From Doryteuthis pealeii (taxonomy: Eukaryota; Mollusca; Cephalopoda; Myopsida; Loliginidae), in assembly GCA_023376005.1 (NCBI GenBank), contig CM042143.1, positions 80,056,991 to 80,120,990 on the forward strand: a DNA stretch of 64,000 nt. The letters are read 5' to 3'. The notes under the pieces were generated by a model, which worked only from the letters and a program-made list of their open reading frames with translations, had not been told where the DNA came from and did no database searches. Position numbers and translations under genes: made by a program. Below are positions 11,355 to 23,256 of this stretch, one piece after another; the first letter of the stretch is position 1; the number at the start of each line of letters is the position of its first letter.

Positions 11355-11394
<40 letters not shown>

Positions 11395-11655
11395 ACATTA
11401 ATTTACTTTGGCATTTTGTGCCTCTTTCAATCTTATTTTTTTAATAATTTGAAGATTTCATATCCGGTGTTATTAATAAGACATTCCCATCTCTGGGACA
11501 ATAATTAAAGATGGTCAAAAGTACCCGTACTCTGACTACACGAATAGAGACTTTGGACAGTTCTTAAATTGCCTTCAACCACAGTTGCGACATCTCGTTC
11601 GCCAACAAGAAAAGCTGAATAAAAAGCTAAACACAAAATCCTTGTCTGTTATTTT

Positions 11656-11707
<52 letters not shown>

Positions 11708-12531
11708 CACACGCACATAAACTACATATATACGCCTTCTTCGAAATCATCATGAGACTGAGACAACAGTGTTAATGATTCCTTACAGGAGGTTAAAAGT
11801 TACTCAGTAGTTTGTAAATAAATACGAAGTAGATAAAGGTAGATTGCACTCATCTTCTTGTGGTGTATAATAGTACGCTTTGTTTCCTGTACTTTTATCA
11901 TGCAGTTAGTATATAGCTACACCCCATCCTTCAATTGAAGTCCATGACACATTGTCAGTTTAACGAGGGAACCAATGTGCATGCCCGCAGGCAAGGCCGG
12001 AAATAGCTTCGATCTCTACTGTCAGTGTTTCGCAGGCGTCAGCGTTGATACCAAGCTTATCTCGTGAACAGATATCACAGTTTAATCCAAGCCTGAGGGT
12101 TGGAAAAATTGATAGCTATGGAATTAATGATATTTCAAGTTTGAACCCTTCCTATTGAAAATAAAAAAAGATATAGACAGACAGATGGAGTGATACACAT
12201 ATTTAAGACTGAACTATCTAGTAGGCCAACCAGTCTAGAAGAAGGAAACATTCTAAATTCAAAACCAGCACTTGGAGTCCTCAAGGCAGTCCGATGTTGT
12301 CTTTTGTCTCACTGATGCCAATTTTATAGCACATTGCTTTTCCCTTGGACAACATCGTAAAGAATGGACACCTTCTACATGAGCAACTGTTGGTGTTCCA
12401 TAAAATCTTGACCTTATGAGATTCGGGCGCATATCAAAACACTTTGAAAACACCTCGTATATACTCGTATATGGGTATGATCTTAAGGAACTAATCTTAA
12501 AGTAAAAAATTAGCGACCACGCGTACATTTA

Positions 12532-12630
12532 ACCTTGCTATAGCAACCAGTCTAGGAAGACGGTAAACTCTGAATTCAAACCAGTTGTAGACCTGGAGAG
12601 GGATGGGTTCCGTTATAGTACCAGTGAGAA
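12532..12630 (+). repeat. SINE-B fragment
   Basis: 'gcaaccagtctaggaagac', 'aactctgaattcaaacc' and 'agttgtagacctggagag' match the 3' body of SINE-B, closest to the 40155-40470 copy. A shorter piece with the same 'aaccagtctagaagaagg' lies at about 12215-12260. Confidence 0.7.
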
Positions 12631-12899
12631 AGATATATGAATAAAAACATCATATGGTTAAAATTCAAAACTATGACTAAGAACAACCCTTTGCTTCAAA
12701 TTAATAATTCCATGACATTCAATTATACACGAGTATATGGGGGTAATAAAGATGAGGATACTAATCTCAAATAACCTTTAAATAGTCACAAAACATAGGT
12801 TTTAAAAATTTGGCAGATCCTACCAAACCTAAAAGGAACAAAATAAAAACAAAACAATTATGACCAAAAAGGTGAAATAACTATCAAATATTTTGGGAC

Positions 12900-13010
12900 A
12901 CATCGTTGTGGTGTAATGCTTAGCGAGCTAGTCTCGCAGTTCAATTACTAATGAGTTTGGTCCTCACTAAGTGCCCAACACCTGTGGCTTTGTGCCAAAT
13001 CTAAGGTACT
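12900..13010 (+). repeat. SINE-C copy (tRNA-derived)
   Basis: 'cgttgtggtgtaatgcttag' resembles a tRNA 5' part with A box, followed by 'cgagctagtctcgc', a degenerate B box and 'ctttgtgccaaatc', the conserved 3' body motif of this family. Other copies: 13120, 16160, 18365, 24432, 38386, 44832 (plus) and 25485, 36395, 45531, 51500 (minus). Confidence 0.7.
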
Positions 13011-13033
13011 GTTAGTTTTATAAATTACGCAAG

Positions 13034-13105
13034 TCATCATTGATATAATGGTAAGTATCCCCGCTTATAATTGCGTGAGATCGGGGTTCGATTCACCACT
13101 TGGGA
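13034..13105 (+). pseudogene. tRNA-Asp-like pseudogene
   Basis: Aligned to my memory of metazoan tRNA-Asp, the D-arm region 'atataatggtaagtatcccc' and the T-arm 'gatcggggttcgattc' are well conserved and spaced as in a 72-nt tRNA. The anticodon loop reads ATA where GTC is expected, and the acceptor stem (tcatcat against ttggga) no longer pairs. I read it as a decayed tRNA or the head of a tRNA-Asp-derived SINE. Confidence 0.65.
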
Positions 13106-13119
13106 CGTTGTATTTTTAG

Positions 13120-13225
13120 GTGGCTTGTATAGTATAATGTTAAGCGCATTAGGCCAGCAGACTATTACTAACGAGTTCAATTCTCACTAGATATCCCATA
13201 CTTCTGACGTTGTACCAAACTCAGT
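13120..13225 (+). repeat. SINE-C copy
   Basis: 'tatagtataatgttaagcgc', the B-box-like 'cgagttcaattctcac' and the body motif 'tgacgttgtaccaaactc'. It sits directly after the tRNA-Asp-like relic, so two tRNA-derived units lie head to tail. Confidence 0.65.
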
Positions 13226-13641
13226 AAATTACTATTATTAGATATATCAGTAAATATTTTAAAAAATGAACAAACGTATCGTTTTAAATAAAGAAGAAAA
13301 AAAGAATTTATTCAAATGCTCAACCCAGATTTCAAACAAGCACTATTTGGTTTCCCAGCTCATATCTTGCCTCCCAGGCCATGTATTTTTTCTTACACAA
13401 TATCTATCTATCCATCTGTCTGTCTGTCTGTCACATGACTGTCGATGTCGTCGGCAGCCAGCCAATCAGCGATGAGGAGCCAGGGTAAAAGCAGGACGCC
13501 GTTGTTCTTCAGTGGCTAGCATTTGTCAGACTGAGGTCACTATACATGGCTTTCCGTTACTGGAAAGATGTAACATAGGGCAGGAGAAATATGAATGATA
13601 GATGGACAAGATACGGAGGTAACTATCTACTAAGGCTGTTT

Positions 13642-13644
<3 letters not shown>

Positions 13645-13692
<48 letters not shown>
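13645..13692. repeat. (GA)n microsatellite
   Basis: Pure GA run. The 13700-14150 stretch after it contains CT-rich low complexity but no gene signal. Confidence 0.95.
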
Positions 13693-13694
<2 letters not shown>

Positions 13695-14144
13695 CAAAGG
13701 GAGAGGAGAGAAGGAGAGCAGTAAAGAGAGTAAGAGAGATTGAAGTGTAGTGCACTTCCCGAAGCTAATACACAATTAGTAGACTAGTAATAATTTCTGA
13801 CAGGTCCCTGAAGATGTATGCTGGGCCGTTTACAGGCCACCTTGAGCGGCATCAGTCATTCCGCACAGTCAGCATAGAGACGACGGATGATGGATTAGCG
13901 TAGGGCCATTTTATATTACAAAGATCATCAATCGTGCTGAACCTTGTCCTTTAACGACTTTTCAGAGATCAATCCAAACTGCATGGTACCCCTCCTTACT
14001 CCATCGTTACTCTACAACCAACCCTCTGAGCATTGGTCGACATTTCTCGCTTTCTCTCTCTCCTCCCCTCTCTCTTTCTCTTCTCTCTTTCTTTCTTTCT
14101 CTCTCTTCGTTCTATTTTCATCTGTTTCTAACCTATCCGCCTCT

Positions 14145-14151
<7 letters not shown>

Positions 14152-14179
<28 letters not shown>
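14152..14179 (+). repeat. Poly-A tract
   Basis: Unbroken A run with no recognisable SINE body upstream. From here to about 14640 the sequence is A-rich low complexity with TTTA and ATC runs. Confidence 0.9.
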
Positions 14180-14180
<1 letters not shown>

Positions 14181-14889
14181 TTCCGCCATTTTTTTCTTCT
14201 TTTTCCCGTCTATTTCTGTATCCCCTTTCCTCATTTTTCTTGTTCACGCTTTCAAGCGAACGTAAAAAGGAAAAAGAAATAAGATTAAAAAAAAAATTTA
14301 AAAAAGGGAGAAAACGGAAGAGTAGCTAGAGACAAGAAAAGGGGAAAAAATGGAATGATAAAATTATTATTTTGATTTATATATTTATTTATTTATTGAG
14401 AAAAAGGCAGATAAGATATATAAGAAAAAAGGAAAAAAGAAAGAAGAAAAAAAACATGAAAAAGAAATAGCGAAATTTTAATTGATTGATTTTTGATTTT
14501 GAACAGGACAGCTTAGAAAGAAATGAAAAAAAAAATTAGAGAGGAAAAAAGACGGAAAGGAAAAATAACTGAACTGAAGAAAAATTGCAAAAATGAGGGT
14601 AAATGCTGATCATCATCACCATCACATCATCATCATCATGTATTTATTTATTAGAAAAATACGAACTCTGAGAGGAAGGGTCTTAACGTGTTGGTCTAAA
14701 ATACAGCAAGTGGCGGTTACGTCTTCTTGGTAGGTTGTAGACTTAGGATGTGAAGGTGGGAAGAGGAAAAATATATTTTTTTAAATAATAGATAGTAAGG
14801 AAGGAAAAAATAACGTGAATAATTGGAAAGGTATAGACATGAGGGTGTATGCACGTCCAACACACAAACAGTAACACACAGTTACTTAA

Positions 14890-14972
14890 CACATTTAAAC
14901 ACATGCACACGCATATGCAATTTATTGCGTAACACATCTAAACTCATGCACACGCATATGCAATTTATGTAA
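14890..14972. repeat. Tandem duplication, ~50-bp unit
   Basis: 'catgcacacgcatatgcaat' recurs after about 50 bases, with 'aacacat(t/c)taaac' preceding each copy. Two copies only. Confidence 0.8.
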
Positions 14973-15265
14973 AATATGGATAAAAATGATATAGTGAGAA
15001 AAATAATTAAATAAAACGAAACTGGAGAATAAAAAGTAAAGAAAGCGGGGTTTTTTAATGATATATTTTCACTTGCTTTAAAGGTGGAAAAATAAATCAT
15101 TGATTTTATTTTTTTTCGATGCAGGTATCATTGGGGAACGAGAAAGATTTTGGTGAACAAGACAGGCTTTGGCCTGTTTACAAACACTTTTAACCTAGAC
15201 TTCTTAAGGATAGCATTAAAAAATAACACCATGAATGACATATTGTTACATATCTATTTTCTGAC

Positions 15266-15450
15266 TTCAGATGAACATAAAGTCCAATTATTGTGAAGAG
15301 CCACGCACAAACCGAAGCTCATGCAGTGACCAGTGTAAAAATTGTATCTCTTCGGCATTCCCCCTTTGAGGCACCTCAAGTACCGGGCAATTAATTTCAC
15401 CGTTGTCCCTTTTAGACGAGGGGGCAGGTGTTGTCTCTAGGATTCACACT
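15266..15450. repeat. Repeat F, copy 2
   Basis: Same ordered blocks as 8395-8625 ('aagtccaattattgtg', 'agctcatgcagtgaccag', 'cggcattcc'). Neither copy shows an open frame or clear terminal repeats. Confidence 0.65.
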
Positions 15451-15783
15451 GATTATTATATATCTTACCGGCACAGGGCCCGAAGCCCGAGTAAGTATAT
15501 TGTTAAGAACGATTAAAATAGATATTGAATTCAATACAAAACAAAAGAATAAAGTTAACGGTAAATAACAAATTAAGTGACATTATTTTCCTCTATCCCA
15601 CAAGTTGTTGCTTTTGTATATGAATTTCATATACTAAATGTAACAACTATTATGGGACAGACTTATGATTTGCTAGGCTTAGCTTAGTTCAAATAGAGTC
15701 GTAGTCCCTGTTATGGTCCAATCTATAGGACAAATAGTTCGCTTCTGACAGAGTGCCCTATACTTCTGATTTGATTAGTATGG

Positions 15784-16119
15784 TTTATTTGTTTAACGGC
15801 ATATCAACATCTTATGAGTTATTTATTGCCGAAATTTGATACAAATGATTTGCACACAGTCATATTGTTTCAAGTAGGCCTATCTAATACTGATACATTT
15901 TAAACAGATCTATTTGGCCCATAAATGGGATCCTAACAGGTGGTACTACCACTCCAGTTCAGGGTGGACCAGAGAGTAATGGAAATGAATGAGTACTCCA
16001 CACTGTCCAATGGTGCTTAAGAACTGGGACCCAGATGCAGTTTAATGTCATACCAAGGACACAGAGGGTCTTGTCTCTCTCTGCAGTCAATGTATTTTAA
16101 GCCCCGCCGACAGAGCTAC
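15784..16119 (-). repeat. SINE-A copy, minus strand
   Basis: 'aacggcatatcaacat', 'agatctatttggcccata', 'gatgcagtttaatgtcatac' and the reverse-complement start 'ttaagccccgccgacag'. Near full length and moderately diverged. Confidence 0.8.
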
Positions 16120-16159
16120 CATATTTAGAAGACCAAACTAGACACACTAAAGGCGCCTT

Positions 16160-16240
16160 ACGTGGTGTAATGATTAGCGAGGCCAATAACTTCGATTCTC
16201 ATTGGGTGCTATAAACTTCTAGCCTTCTACCAAATCGGAC
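16160..16240 (+). repeat. SINE-C fragment
   Basis: 'acgtggtgtaatgattagcg' plus 'cttcgattctcattggg' and the body motif 'cttctaccaaatc'. It lacks part of the region between the boxes. Confidence 0.6.
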
Positions 16241-16427
16241 CAATTATGGGAGTGTGATATTTTATGGAATGGCTGATTTTGCTATGTATCTTAGTAACTC
16301 ATTAATTAAACTGTTTAGTGTTAATTAGTTTACTTGGTTCTTGATTCCTTTAATATGAAAATAAACTAAGTAGCAAATAAATAGTAGTCACTAATTAATA
16401 TTAGATACCGTAATTATTTGTGTATAA

Positions 16428-16819
16428 GACGCACGAAAACCTAAGGCGTCAACTTCGAAAGGGTTACACTGTCGTATTGGAGAGAACATGGAGGGTTGGA
16501 AATGTCAGACATGTGGTCGAATTCTGCTTTCTAAGGCTGGATATGTCGATCATAGGAAATCTCACCAGGGTTAATTCATGCAAATTCCAGGAAAAAACAA
16601 TGAGTCTTGTGCTATCTATAACAAAGTCTGTAAGTCAGCTTCTGGTCTTAAGAGACATATGGTGGTGCATAAGCATAAAATTTTATCATCCGATTCAACG
16701 GGAAGGACGTCCTTTCTATGTCATATTTGCATCAAACTTTGTGGATCTGCAGCGGGTTTGATGAGTCATTTGAGGGCTCATGCAAGGAAGGGTTCTGGTA
16801 GTGGAGTTATGGGATTGTG
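16428..16819 (+). pseudogene. Triple C2H2 zinc-finger relic
   Basis: One frame runs from 16428 to the stop at 16817-16819 with a single in-frame TAA at 16572. It encodes three finger-like units: C-x2-C-x12-H-x3-H after the ATG at 16488 (intact), a second with its second Cys replaced by Tyr (CAIYNKV, from about 16608), and a third intact finger containing CHICIKLCG (from about 16722). The spacers 'AGYVDH', 'ASGLKRH' and 'AAGLMSH' are internally related, so the fingers duplicated from one ancestor. C2H2 fingers bind nucleic acid. With the stop and the lost ligand this is a pseudogene, either transposon cargo or a fragment of a retroelement or host zinc-finger gene. Confidence 0.7.
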
Positions 16820-17250
16820 AGGGACGGCAATGATCTGTAAAGATTATGCTATAAGACGCACTAGGTTTTTAAGCCCAAAAGTGAGGGGTGCGTATTATAA
16901 ACGGAACTATATAAGTAACTTTTTTTCCGGCTGCCAATCGGGACGGGATAACCGAAAGTAAGTTATATCTATAGTTCAAACTATTGTGTTTTACGCTGCC
17001 ACAGAGAAATATCCACAAGAATGTGTGTTTGTTCATAATTTTCTTTCACCTAATGTGAGCTTATTTTCGCTACAAGCTTGTTGTATTTTTGTGTGAACAT
17101 GTCTGTGTGTTTGCTCTGAATACTGTGTCAATTTTGTATTTTAAAAGTGTAACGTAGTAAATGCGCAGATCACTGTTCTACCTACACAAAAACAATGTAA
17201 ACTTATCTTTATTCTTATTTTTAGTCAATACGGACCGATAAAAAGTTGAA

Positions 17251-17653
17251 CGTTGGTTGAGTTTAGTTGCAACAAATTCTTGAAATGTCAGTGCGTGTTA
17301 TTCACGAAAATTCTTCTCCCAGAATTTCGTAGTCCAAAGGGGTGCGTATTATAGATGAGTGGGAATTATACACAAATAATTACGACACGTTGGTTGAGTT
17401 TAGTTGCAACAAATTCTAGAAATGTCAGTGCATGTTATTCACGAAAATTTTTTCCCAGAATTTCGTAGTCTAAAGGGGTGCGTATTATAGATGATTGGGA
17501 ATTATACACAAATAATTAAGACACGTTGGTTGAGTTTAGTTGCAAGAAATTCTAGAAATGTCTGCGTGTTATTCACGAAATTCTTCTCCCAGAATTTCGT
17601 AGTCCAAAGGGGTGCGTATTATAGATGAGTGGAATTATACACAAATAATTACG
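17251..17653 (+). repeat. Three tandem 136-bp right-end copies
   Basis: 'cgttggttgagtttagttgc' starts at 17251, 17388 and 17524. Each unit runs through 'cagaatttcgtagt', 'aaaggggtgcgtattata' and 'cacaaataatta'. Units are highly similar. They are tandem copies of the terminal segment of the 16409-17653 element. Confidence 0.9.
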
Positions 17654-18364
17654 ACACACAAGAAAACTAACAACCCTTATTAACAAAAAAGTAAATAAAT
17701 TAACATTGACTATAATTATCTTAATGATGATGATTGTTATTTTTTTTTTTTCCTTCTTACCGCCTACTGTTTTTCCCCGCGCAACAAAGTTGCCATACTT
17801 TTGCTAGGATATTATTAATCTTACGATATTATCACCAAAAAGTCGAAGGTTGGAGCGGGGGAGGTGCAGGTTGTTTTTGCGCTGCTGGGGTAGGGGGTAG
17901 GCTACAGATCATTAGGTGGGGGGTGAAGTCAAGAGCTGGGGAAGTCAACAGCCCTACGGAAGTGCTCATTGTATCGCTATAACCCGAAATTCCATAACGA
18001 TTGATTTTTTTCCCGCTCATTCATTTTTTATTAGTTTAAAATAAATAAATAAAAATAAATTATTGACCCTCTTTCCCTATACGCCCGCTTACCACCGTTC
18101 CTTTGCCTTCTTCTAGCCACGTCTCCAATTGGCTCGATACCAGCGACTCCAATTTGAAGAAAGCAGCGTTAATAAATCTACAATCAGCACTAATAATTTT
18201 TCTGTTTGTAGACGAGCAGTTTTGAACTTTGATCTGAATCTCGTCTTCATTCCTGCCTGCCCGCCCGCCTGTCTGCCAGCCAATATGCGTCTTTAATGTA
18301 AGAGGCAAAAGTGCCATAAAACTTGAAATAAAATTAATATCCTCTTAAAGCTTTGGGTGATTGG

Positions 18365-18475
18365 CGTCGGAATGGTGCGAGAGTTAGTCTCGCTAGACCA
18401 TTCACTAATACAGTAAGTTCAATTCCCACAAGATGCTCTGCTCTTTTAGCCTGAAGTCGTGTACCTAATCCCTGG
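18365..18475 (+). repeat. SINE-C copy
   Basis: 'agttagtctcgctagacc', B-box-like 'taagttcaattcccac' and body 'gcctgaagtcgtgtacc'. The A-box region is degenerate. The preceding 17660-18364 contains no recognisable gene or element. Confidence 0.6.
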
Positions 18476-18801
18476 GTGCCACTATGAAGGGGACGCCACT
18501 GAGCAGTTTCTATTTAAGTCAGGCAAGCTTATATAGTAAGTTTCTTCTTGTCTTTCCGTGTTCGGGAATTTGACTCAACTTTAGGGAACCATTTCCACCA
18601 AGACAGCACTTAAAAGGGGAAGAGTTAGTCAGGGTCTTTAACTGATACCTGAGGAGAAATGCCGGTGGAGCTATATCTATTTTTAATTTTGACGGAAATG
18701 GCGGGCGGGGCCGATAAATGTCTTTAAACAATCTATCCTTGGACAATGAGATTTTTTTTCTTCGGATATATATCTATGATAATCCTGAATGAGAAGCACG
18801 A

Positions 18802-18857
18802 GGGTGACCAGAAATTATGTTTATTTACCTGGTAAATAAACATAATTTTCATCACCT
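18802..18857. repeat. Hairpin, ~26-bp arms
   Basis: 'gaaattatgtttatttacc' (from 18811) pairs with 'ggtaaataaacataattttc' across a single T, and the outer ggtga/tcacc extends the stem. Probably a small MITE or cruciform. Confidence 0.8.
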
Positions 18858-19285
18858 ATTGTTCTTCCATTGCATTGTCAATAGCCTTCTAATTTCTATT
18901 TTAAACGCATACATACAATGCTTCAAGCAAACTATAAAACCCTTATTATATATATATATATATATCTTAGAATTTTCTTTTCCTTGATTTTTATTAGTCC
19001 TTTGCTAATGGTTTGTAAGTAGTTGTCCGAGTCTGAAAAAAAAGGTCAAATTGTGGCATACAATGATTGCGGACCGTCACTTCGCGATATTGCAAAAGAA
19101 GAGAGAGAGAGAAAAAAAAGGAAATTATCATCAAAGTGAAGGTTGTAGCTGCAAGAGAGAGAAAAATCCCACTGCATCTGAAGATACAAAAATTGTTAGA
19201 GCAACAAAACGGCAGCGTACTACAACATACTAAAAGTTGAAATTATTTATTTTTTTAAAAATGATGTCAGCTGCCTTTGTTTTGT

Positions 19286-19287
19286 TA

Positions 19288-19340
<53 letters not shown>
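19286..19340. repeat. (TA)n microsatellite
   Basis: TA run with one TTA interruption. The 18860-19285 stretch upstream shows only a short TA run and an unconvincing 60-codon frame. Confidence 0.95.
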
Positions 19341-19344
<4 letters not shown>

Positions 19345-19907
19345 AGGTGATTTTCTTTGTTATTTCTTTTTGTTGACAATTTAGCATATTTTTTGCATTA
19401 CAAAAATTGTATAAAAAAGAACTTGTTACTAAGTGTCTCCATTGAAACGGACACATTTGTGAACGTTTTTCTTAAATGAGCCGAGTTTAAAGAATTGATT
19501 GAAGGATAAATCGTAGTAGCCTGAACCATTTCAAAGGTATTAAGATGTATATAATGATAACAGAATATCTCATATAACATCACCTCACACTTTACCCAAG
19601 ACATAAGGCAGGCTGTGCACTTAAGATGTCAAAGATAGGAACTATAGGTCGCTTGTAATGTCTCCTAAGCTCTTTTTTGAAACCCTTTCTTTGAGTTGAC
19701 AATCCCTTTGATTTCGAGTTACTAGATTTCTACTTAATCATAATTTCTTTCATTATTATCCTCATGATACTTTTGGGACTACGTTAACTTCGGTACAAAG
19801 TCATATACATGAAGTACTCGTTAATGCCTGGTGAGAGAATCACACTAATTCCAACATAACGATTGGCATTATTTATTAGGGTTTTTTTTATATTCATTTG
19901 TATATTT

Positions 19908-20285
19908 GGATTATTCGGACTATTGTCCCCATCTTTATTATTATCTGTACTACGTTTCGGCCGGTAGCGTAGTGGGTATAGGCGTTGGGTCAAGACAGTT
20001 CCAAGTGACAGTTATCTCTAGGCTGCATATTCAATCCTGGTCAAGGGCGACAGTAACATAGAATAATAATTAACACAGTTTAACACGTGTATGGTCAGTG
20101 GAATAAGAACAGTATATCCCCGTGGATTGAATAATGGATTGAACCGGGAGATTACGACAAAAAGGTTCCCGAGTTCGAAGAGAAGGTTCCCGACAAGTCG
20201 GACAAGTAGTACATGAAGAAGGCCGGAGGGCACATCGGCCGAAACGTTGTACAGACAACAATAAAGATGAGGACAATAGGAAACA
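19908..20285 (+). mobile_element. Foldback element relative, partly rearranged
   Basis: The left end 'ggattattcggactattg' is the inverse of the right motif 'caataaagatgaggacaata'. The centre 'acatagaataataattaac' matches the spacer of the 48954-49352 foldback element. The right arm has 'ggccggagggcacatcgg' then 'ccgaaacgttgtac', a hammerhead-like stem II/core. The left arm diverges after 'tacgtttcggccgg', so only part of the inverted structure remains. Confidence 0.65.
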
Positions 20286-20363
20286 GTTGAATGGAATAAT
20301 CCGGCAATATTCGCCAATTTATTTTCTGACATCGAGAGCCGAGGTGGGGTAGCAGGCAAAGAG

Positions 20364-20520
20364 TTAACTCTTAAAATCCTGTTGAGAATTTTCTAAGTCC
20401 AGTATGAATATATAAAAAAATGGTTAAAAATGACCTTTGCATCTAAAGTTACCTGTTATTTCCCTTGAATGAAAGACTTCAAGATATGTTTAAATTACAG
20501 TTAAACAAAGGCTAAACAAG
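20364..20520 (+). mobile_element. TTAA-flanked MITE, right end lost
   Basis: TTAA (20364-20367) is followed by CTCTTAAAATCCTGTTGAG and a body shared with 58418-58620 ('aattttctaagtcca', 'aaagttacc', 'ttatttccctt', 'aaacaaaggct'). The right terminal repeat is missing. Directly left of the TTAA is 'gcaggcaaagag', which looks like the right end of the other TTAA family. Confidence 0.65.
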
Positions 20521-20750
20521 AAATGTAAAAAACAAAAGCAAAAAACAACAATAACAAAATAAATAAATAACACCACGAATAATACAGAAATTGTTTTGTA
20601 AGTTAATAATTAGAACTACGTATATAATGGTCAAGGACATTTCTTCTTTATGTACTGATTAGAAAACAGGCTCTTTATAGAATGTAATAATTACGATTGT
20701 ACCTCTGATTATATTTTTATTCGAAGATCTACAACACTAAATCTTCGCGT

Positions 20751-21141
20751 CACCCTGTCAGCGAGGCTTAGAATACGCTGACTGTATCCCCTATAGAGAA
20801 GTAAGGCCCTCGCCGCCCCTCCAAAAAAAGAGGTTGTCCTGAGTACGACATTAAACTGCATATTTTGTTGAGGCTCCAGTTTTGAAGAATACCCCTTCAT
20901 TGCCAATACTCACAGGTCCACTCTGAACCGGAGTGGTAATAGCTGTTAGGGTCACATCTGTAGGTGAAATAGATCTGTTTAAAAATTATTCGTATTGGAT
21001 AAGACCGTGTGTGTCACCCCCCCCCCAAAAAAAAAAAACTATTAAAATGTAAATAAATGTTCAACAAATGCAATTCCCTAATCTCAAGATAAAAATCAAT
21101 CTTAAACGAGTTGACATGCAAAATCAATCAATCAATCAAAC
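20751..21141 (+). repeat. SINE-A copy, full length
   Basis: Starts 'accctgtcagcgaggcttag' and ends 'gagttgacatgc' with an AATCAATCAATCAA tail. It contains poly-C and poly-A runs near 21020. The tail and downstream flank are duplicated at 23255-23427. Confidence 0.85.
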
Positions 21142-21709
21142 TCCCACAACCATATTTAAATTCGTTTTGTACTAAGTAAGTGGAAGCTGTTGGTTTTACT
21201 GTCTGATTTCTGCATTCAAGTATCAATATATTAATACCCGTGTTCCTAAAAGGTAGGACCGTTATCATCTTGCTATCATCTGGTTAAAAATGAAACCGTC
21301 CAAATTCTCCAAGATGAAATACAATGCAAAAAATATAAATCCTGATTATCCGGAGTTGCTTATCCGCCGAATTCTTATTTATTATGAGTGACGTCACCTC
21401 AGCTAAATAATGGGCCATTCCATTTTTATTATAAAGAAAGGAAAGAAAAAAGAATACTACACAGAAAACTATAATAAGAAAGAAAGACAGAAAGAAAGAA
21501 AGAAGGAAAAGGGGAATGATAGTGAGAGTGGATGGGCGCGCGGAAGCGATAACACTAATCTGTTGCAACCGAACTCAATGAAAAGATGGAAAGAAAGAAA
21601 AAGAAAAAAATAGAGAGTTACATCAAGATTATTGAACTATTTGCAATAGCTTTTAAGTAAACATATCAAACTGTGGTATATCCACAAGTCCTGCTAGTGT
21701 ACATATATA

Positions 21710-23256
21710 TGTACACTAGGTACCACCAATTTGACCCTGTGCAATTTACCCCCCCTACATTTAACACAATGAAACTTGCAGAAAAAATAATATTTTCTTG
21801 AAAAATTTTTTCCATTCGAAAGAAAAAACATTAAATAAACTCCTGATGATTTTTTTTAATTTTTTATCAGCATACGAAAATAATGAAAATTATGATTGAA
21901 AAACAATGTTTTCATTTTTGCACTGTTAAATCAACTGAAATTTAACGTAGCTAAAAACAAGTTACGATAAGAGGATTTTTTAAAAATTCTATGAAAATTT
22001 AATGGTCCGATTTTCATGAAAATTTCCATAAATGTTTACCATTGGATGGAATACATCTGAAATAGTTTTTTTCTAAAATATATTAGGGGAAATATATTTT
22101 TACGATGTCTATCACCCCCCCTATTTTATTTTATGAGATAAAAAATGATGTGGAAAAAAATTTGGTACTTTTTTCTATAAAGATAAGAGTCTGAATAACT
22201 ATATCAATGAAATTGTATAACGTACCGAATTATAGTTTTTTTAGGAAAAATAATGAAATCGGAAATAAAAAGTGCAAAAGAAATGTCATAATATTAATAT
22301 TTGAAAACTTTTTTTTTCTTATGTAATTGATATGTACTATATTCTATTAAATCGTCAAAAAAAAAAATTTTTTTAAGAAATTAATTTTTACGAGATTTTC
22401 AATCTTTTGTGTGATTAAATATTTTTATTTCTGCGTGAAATGAATTAAATTTTTTTTTTTTCCTGTGGAAAAAAATCAAAATTTTCACGGATATTTAAAA
22501 ACATGAATTTTATAATTCAGGTGAACTAAAAGTTGGTCCGATCCGTGCTCGATTAATATTTTTAAAAGAATTTGTAATTTTTATTGTTGAATAGTAATGT
22601 GTGATTCTTAGAATGTACGGAAGAGCAAACTGACATATGACGAGACGCTTCTCGGTAACTAAAGTTTGTTTTTCTGAGCGTAAAAAATATTTTATTTAAC
22701 TTTTACGACCAATTAGAATAAAAATAATATATTGAATGATTGTTTTATCAGTTTTTCTCTTAGAAAAAATATTCAAATTTTCATTTTATTTCGATTTTAA
22801 GAATTAATACTAAAACCGAAGACATTTTTTAACGTCAATTTCACTGCGAAATTTTAAGATTAAAGTTTTTCAAGTTTTTTTCATAGTAAATTGTAATATT
22901 AAAGTTTTTAAAGATTTATTCATTTTAATAGAAAAATTTGGCTAAAAAAGTTTGTCCGTTACACCATCCGTACTTAGATGCATAACTGTAAGAGGGTAAT
23001 AATATGTATTTCTTTCTCTCTAAATCGCGGCCTGAAAATTACCCTTTCGCACGTAATATGGATAGGTTTGTTTATTTTTTAAGATAACGATGTAATTTTT
23101 CCCAACCGGATAATTTGATCTTTGAATTAACTATTTTTCTTTGTAACAACCCTGTACGATCTTTTTTTGACAAGATTTTTGATAAACAAAGTTCAGAAAT
23201 ATCTATTTCCGTTTTATTCAAGATGACCTAAACGGTCCGGTGGTACCTAATGTACA
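21710..23256. mobile_element. 1.55-kb non-coding TIR element
   Basis: TGTACACTAGGTACCACC (21710-21727) is the reverse complement, with one mismatch, of 'ggtggtacctaatgtaca' (23239-23256). The interior is extremely AT-rich with poly-A/T runs and has no open frame. It looks like a non-autonomous DNA transposon. At the left edge the palindrome 'agtgtacatatatatgtaca' overlaps the terminal repeat. I cannot assign a superfamily. Confidence 0.65.

Larger units (their letters stand above)
16409..17653 (+). mobile_element. TIR element carrying zinc-finger relic
   Basis: The left end 'cgtaattatttgtgtata' (16409-16426) is exactly the reverse complement of 'tatacacaaataattacg' (17636-17653). Inside lie a decayed C2H2 zinc-finger frame (16428-16819), an internal partial end near 16885 ('ggggtgcgtattata') and three tandem copies of the right end. 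The matching motif 'ataagacgcac' near the left end mirrors 'gtgcgtattat' near the right. This looks like a cut-and-paste DNA transposon or MITE. No transposase frame is present. Confidence 0.65.
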
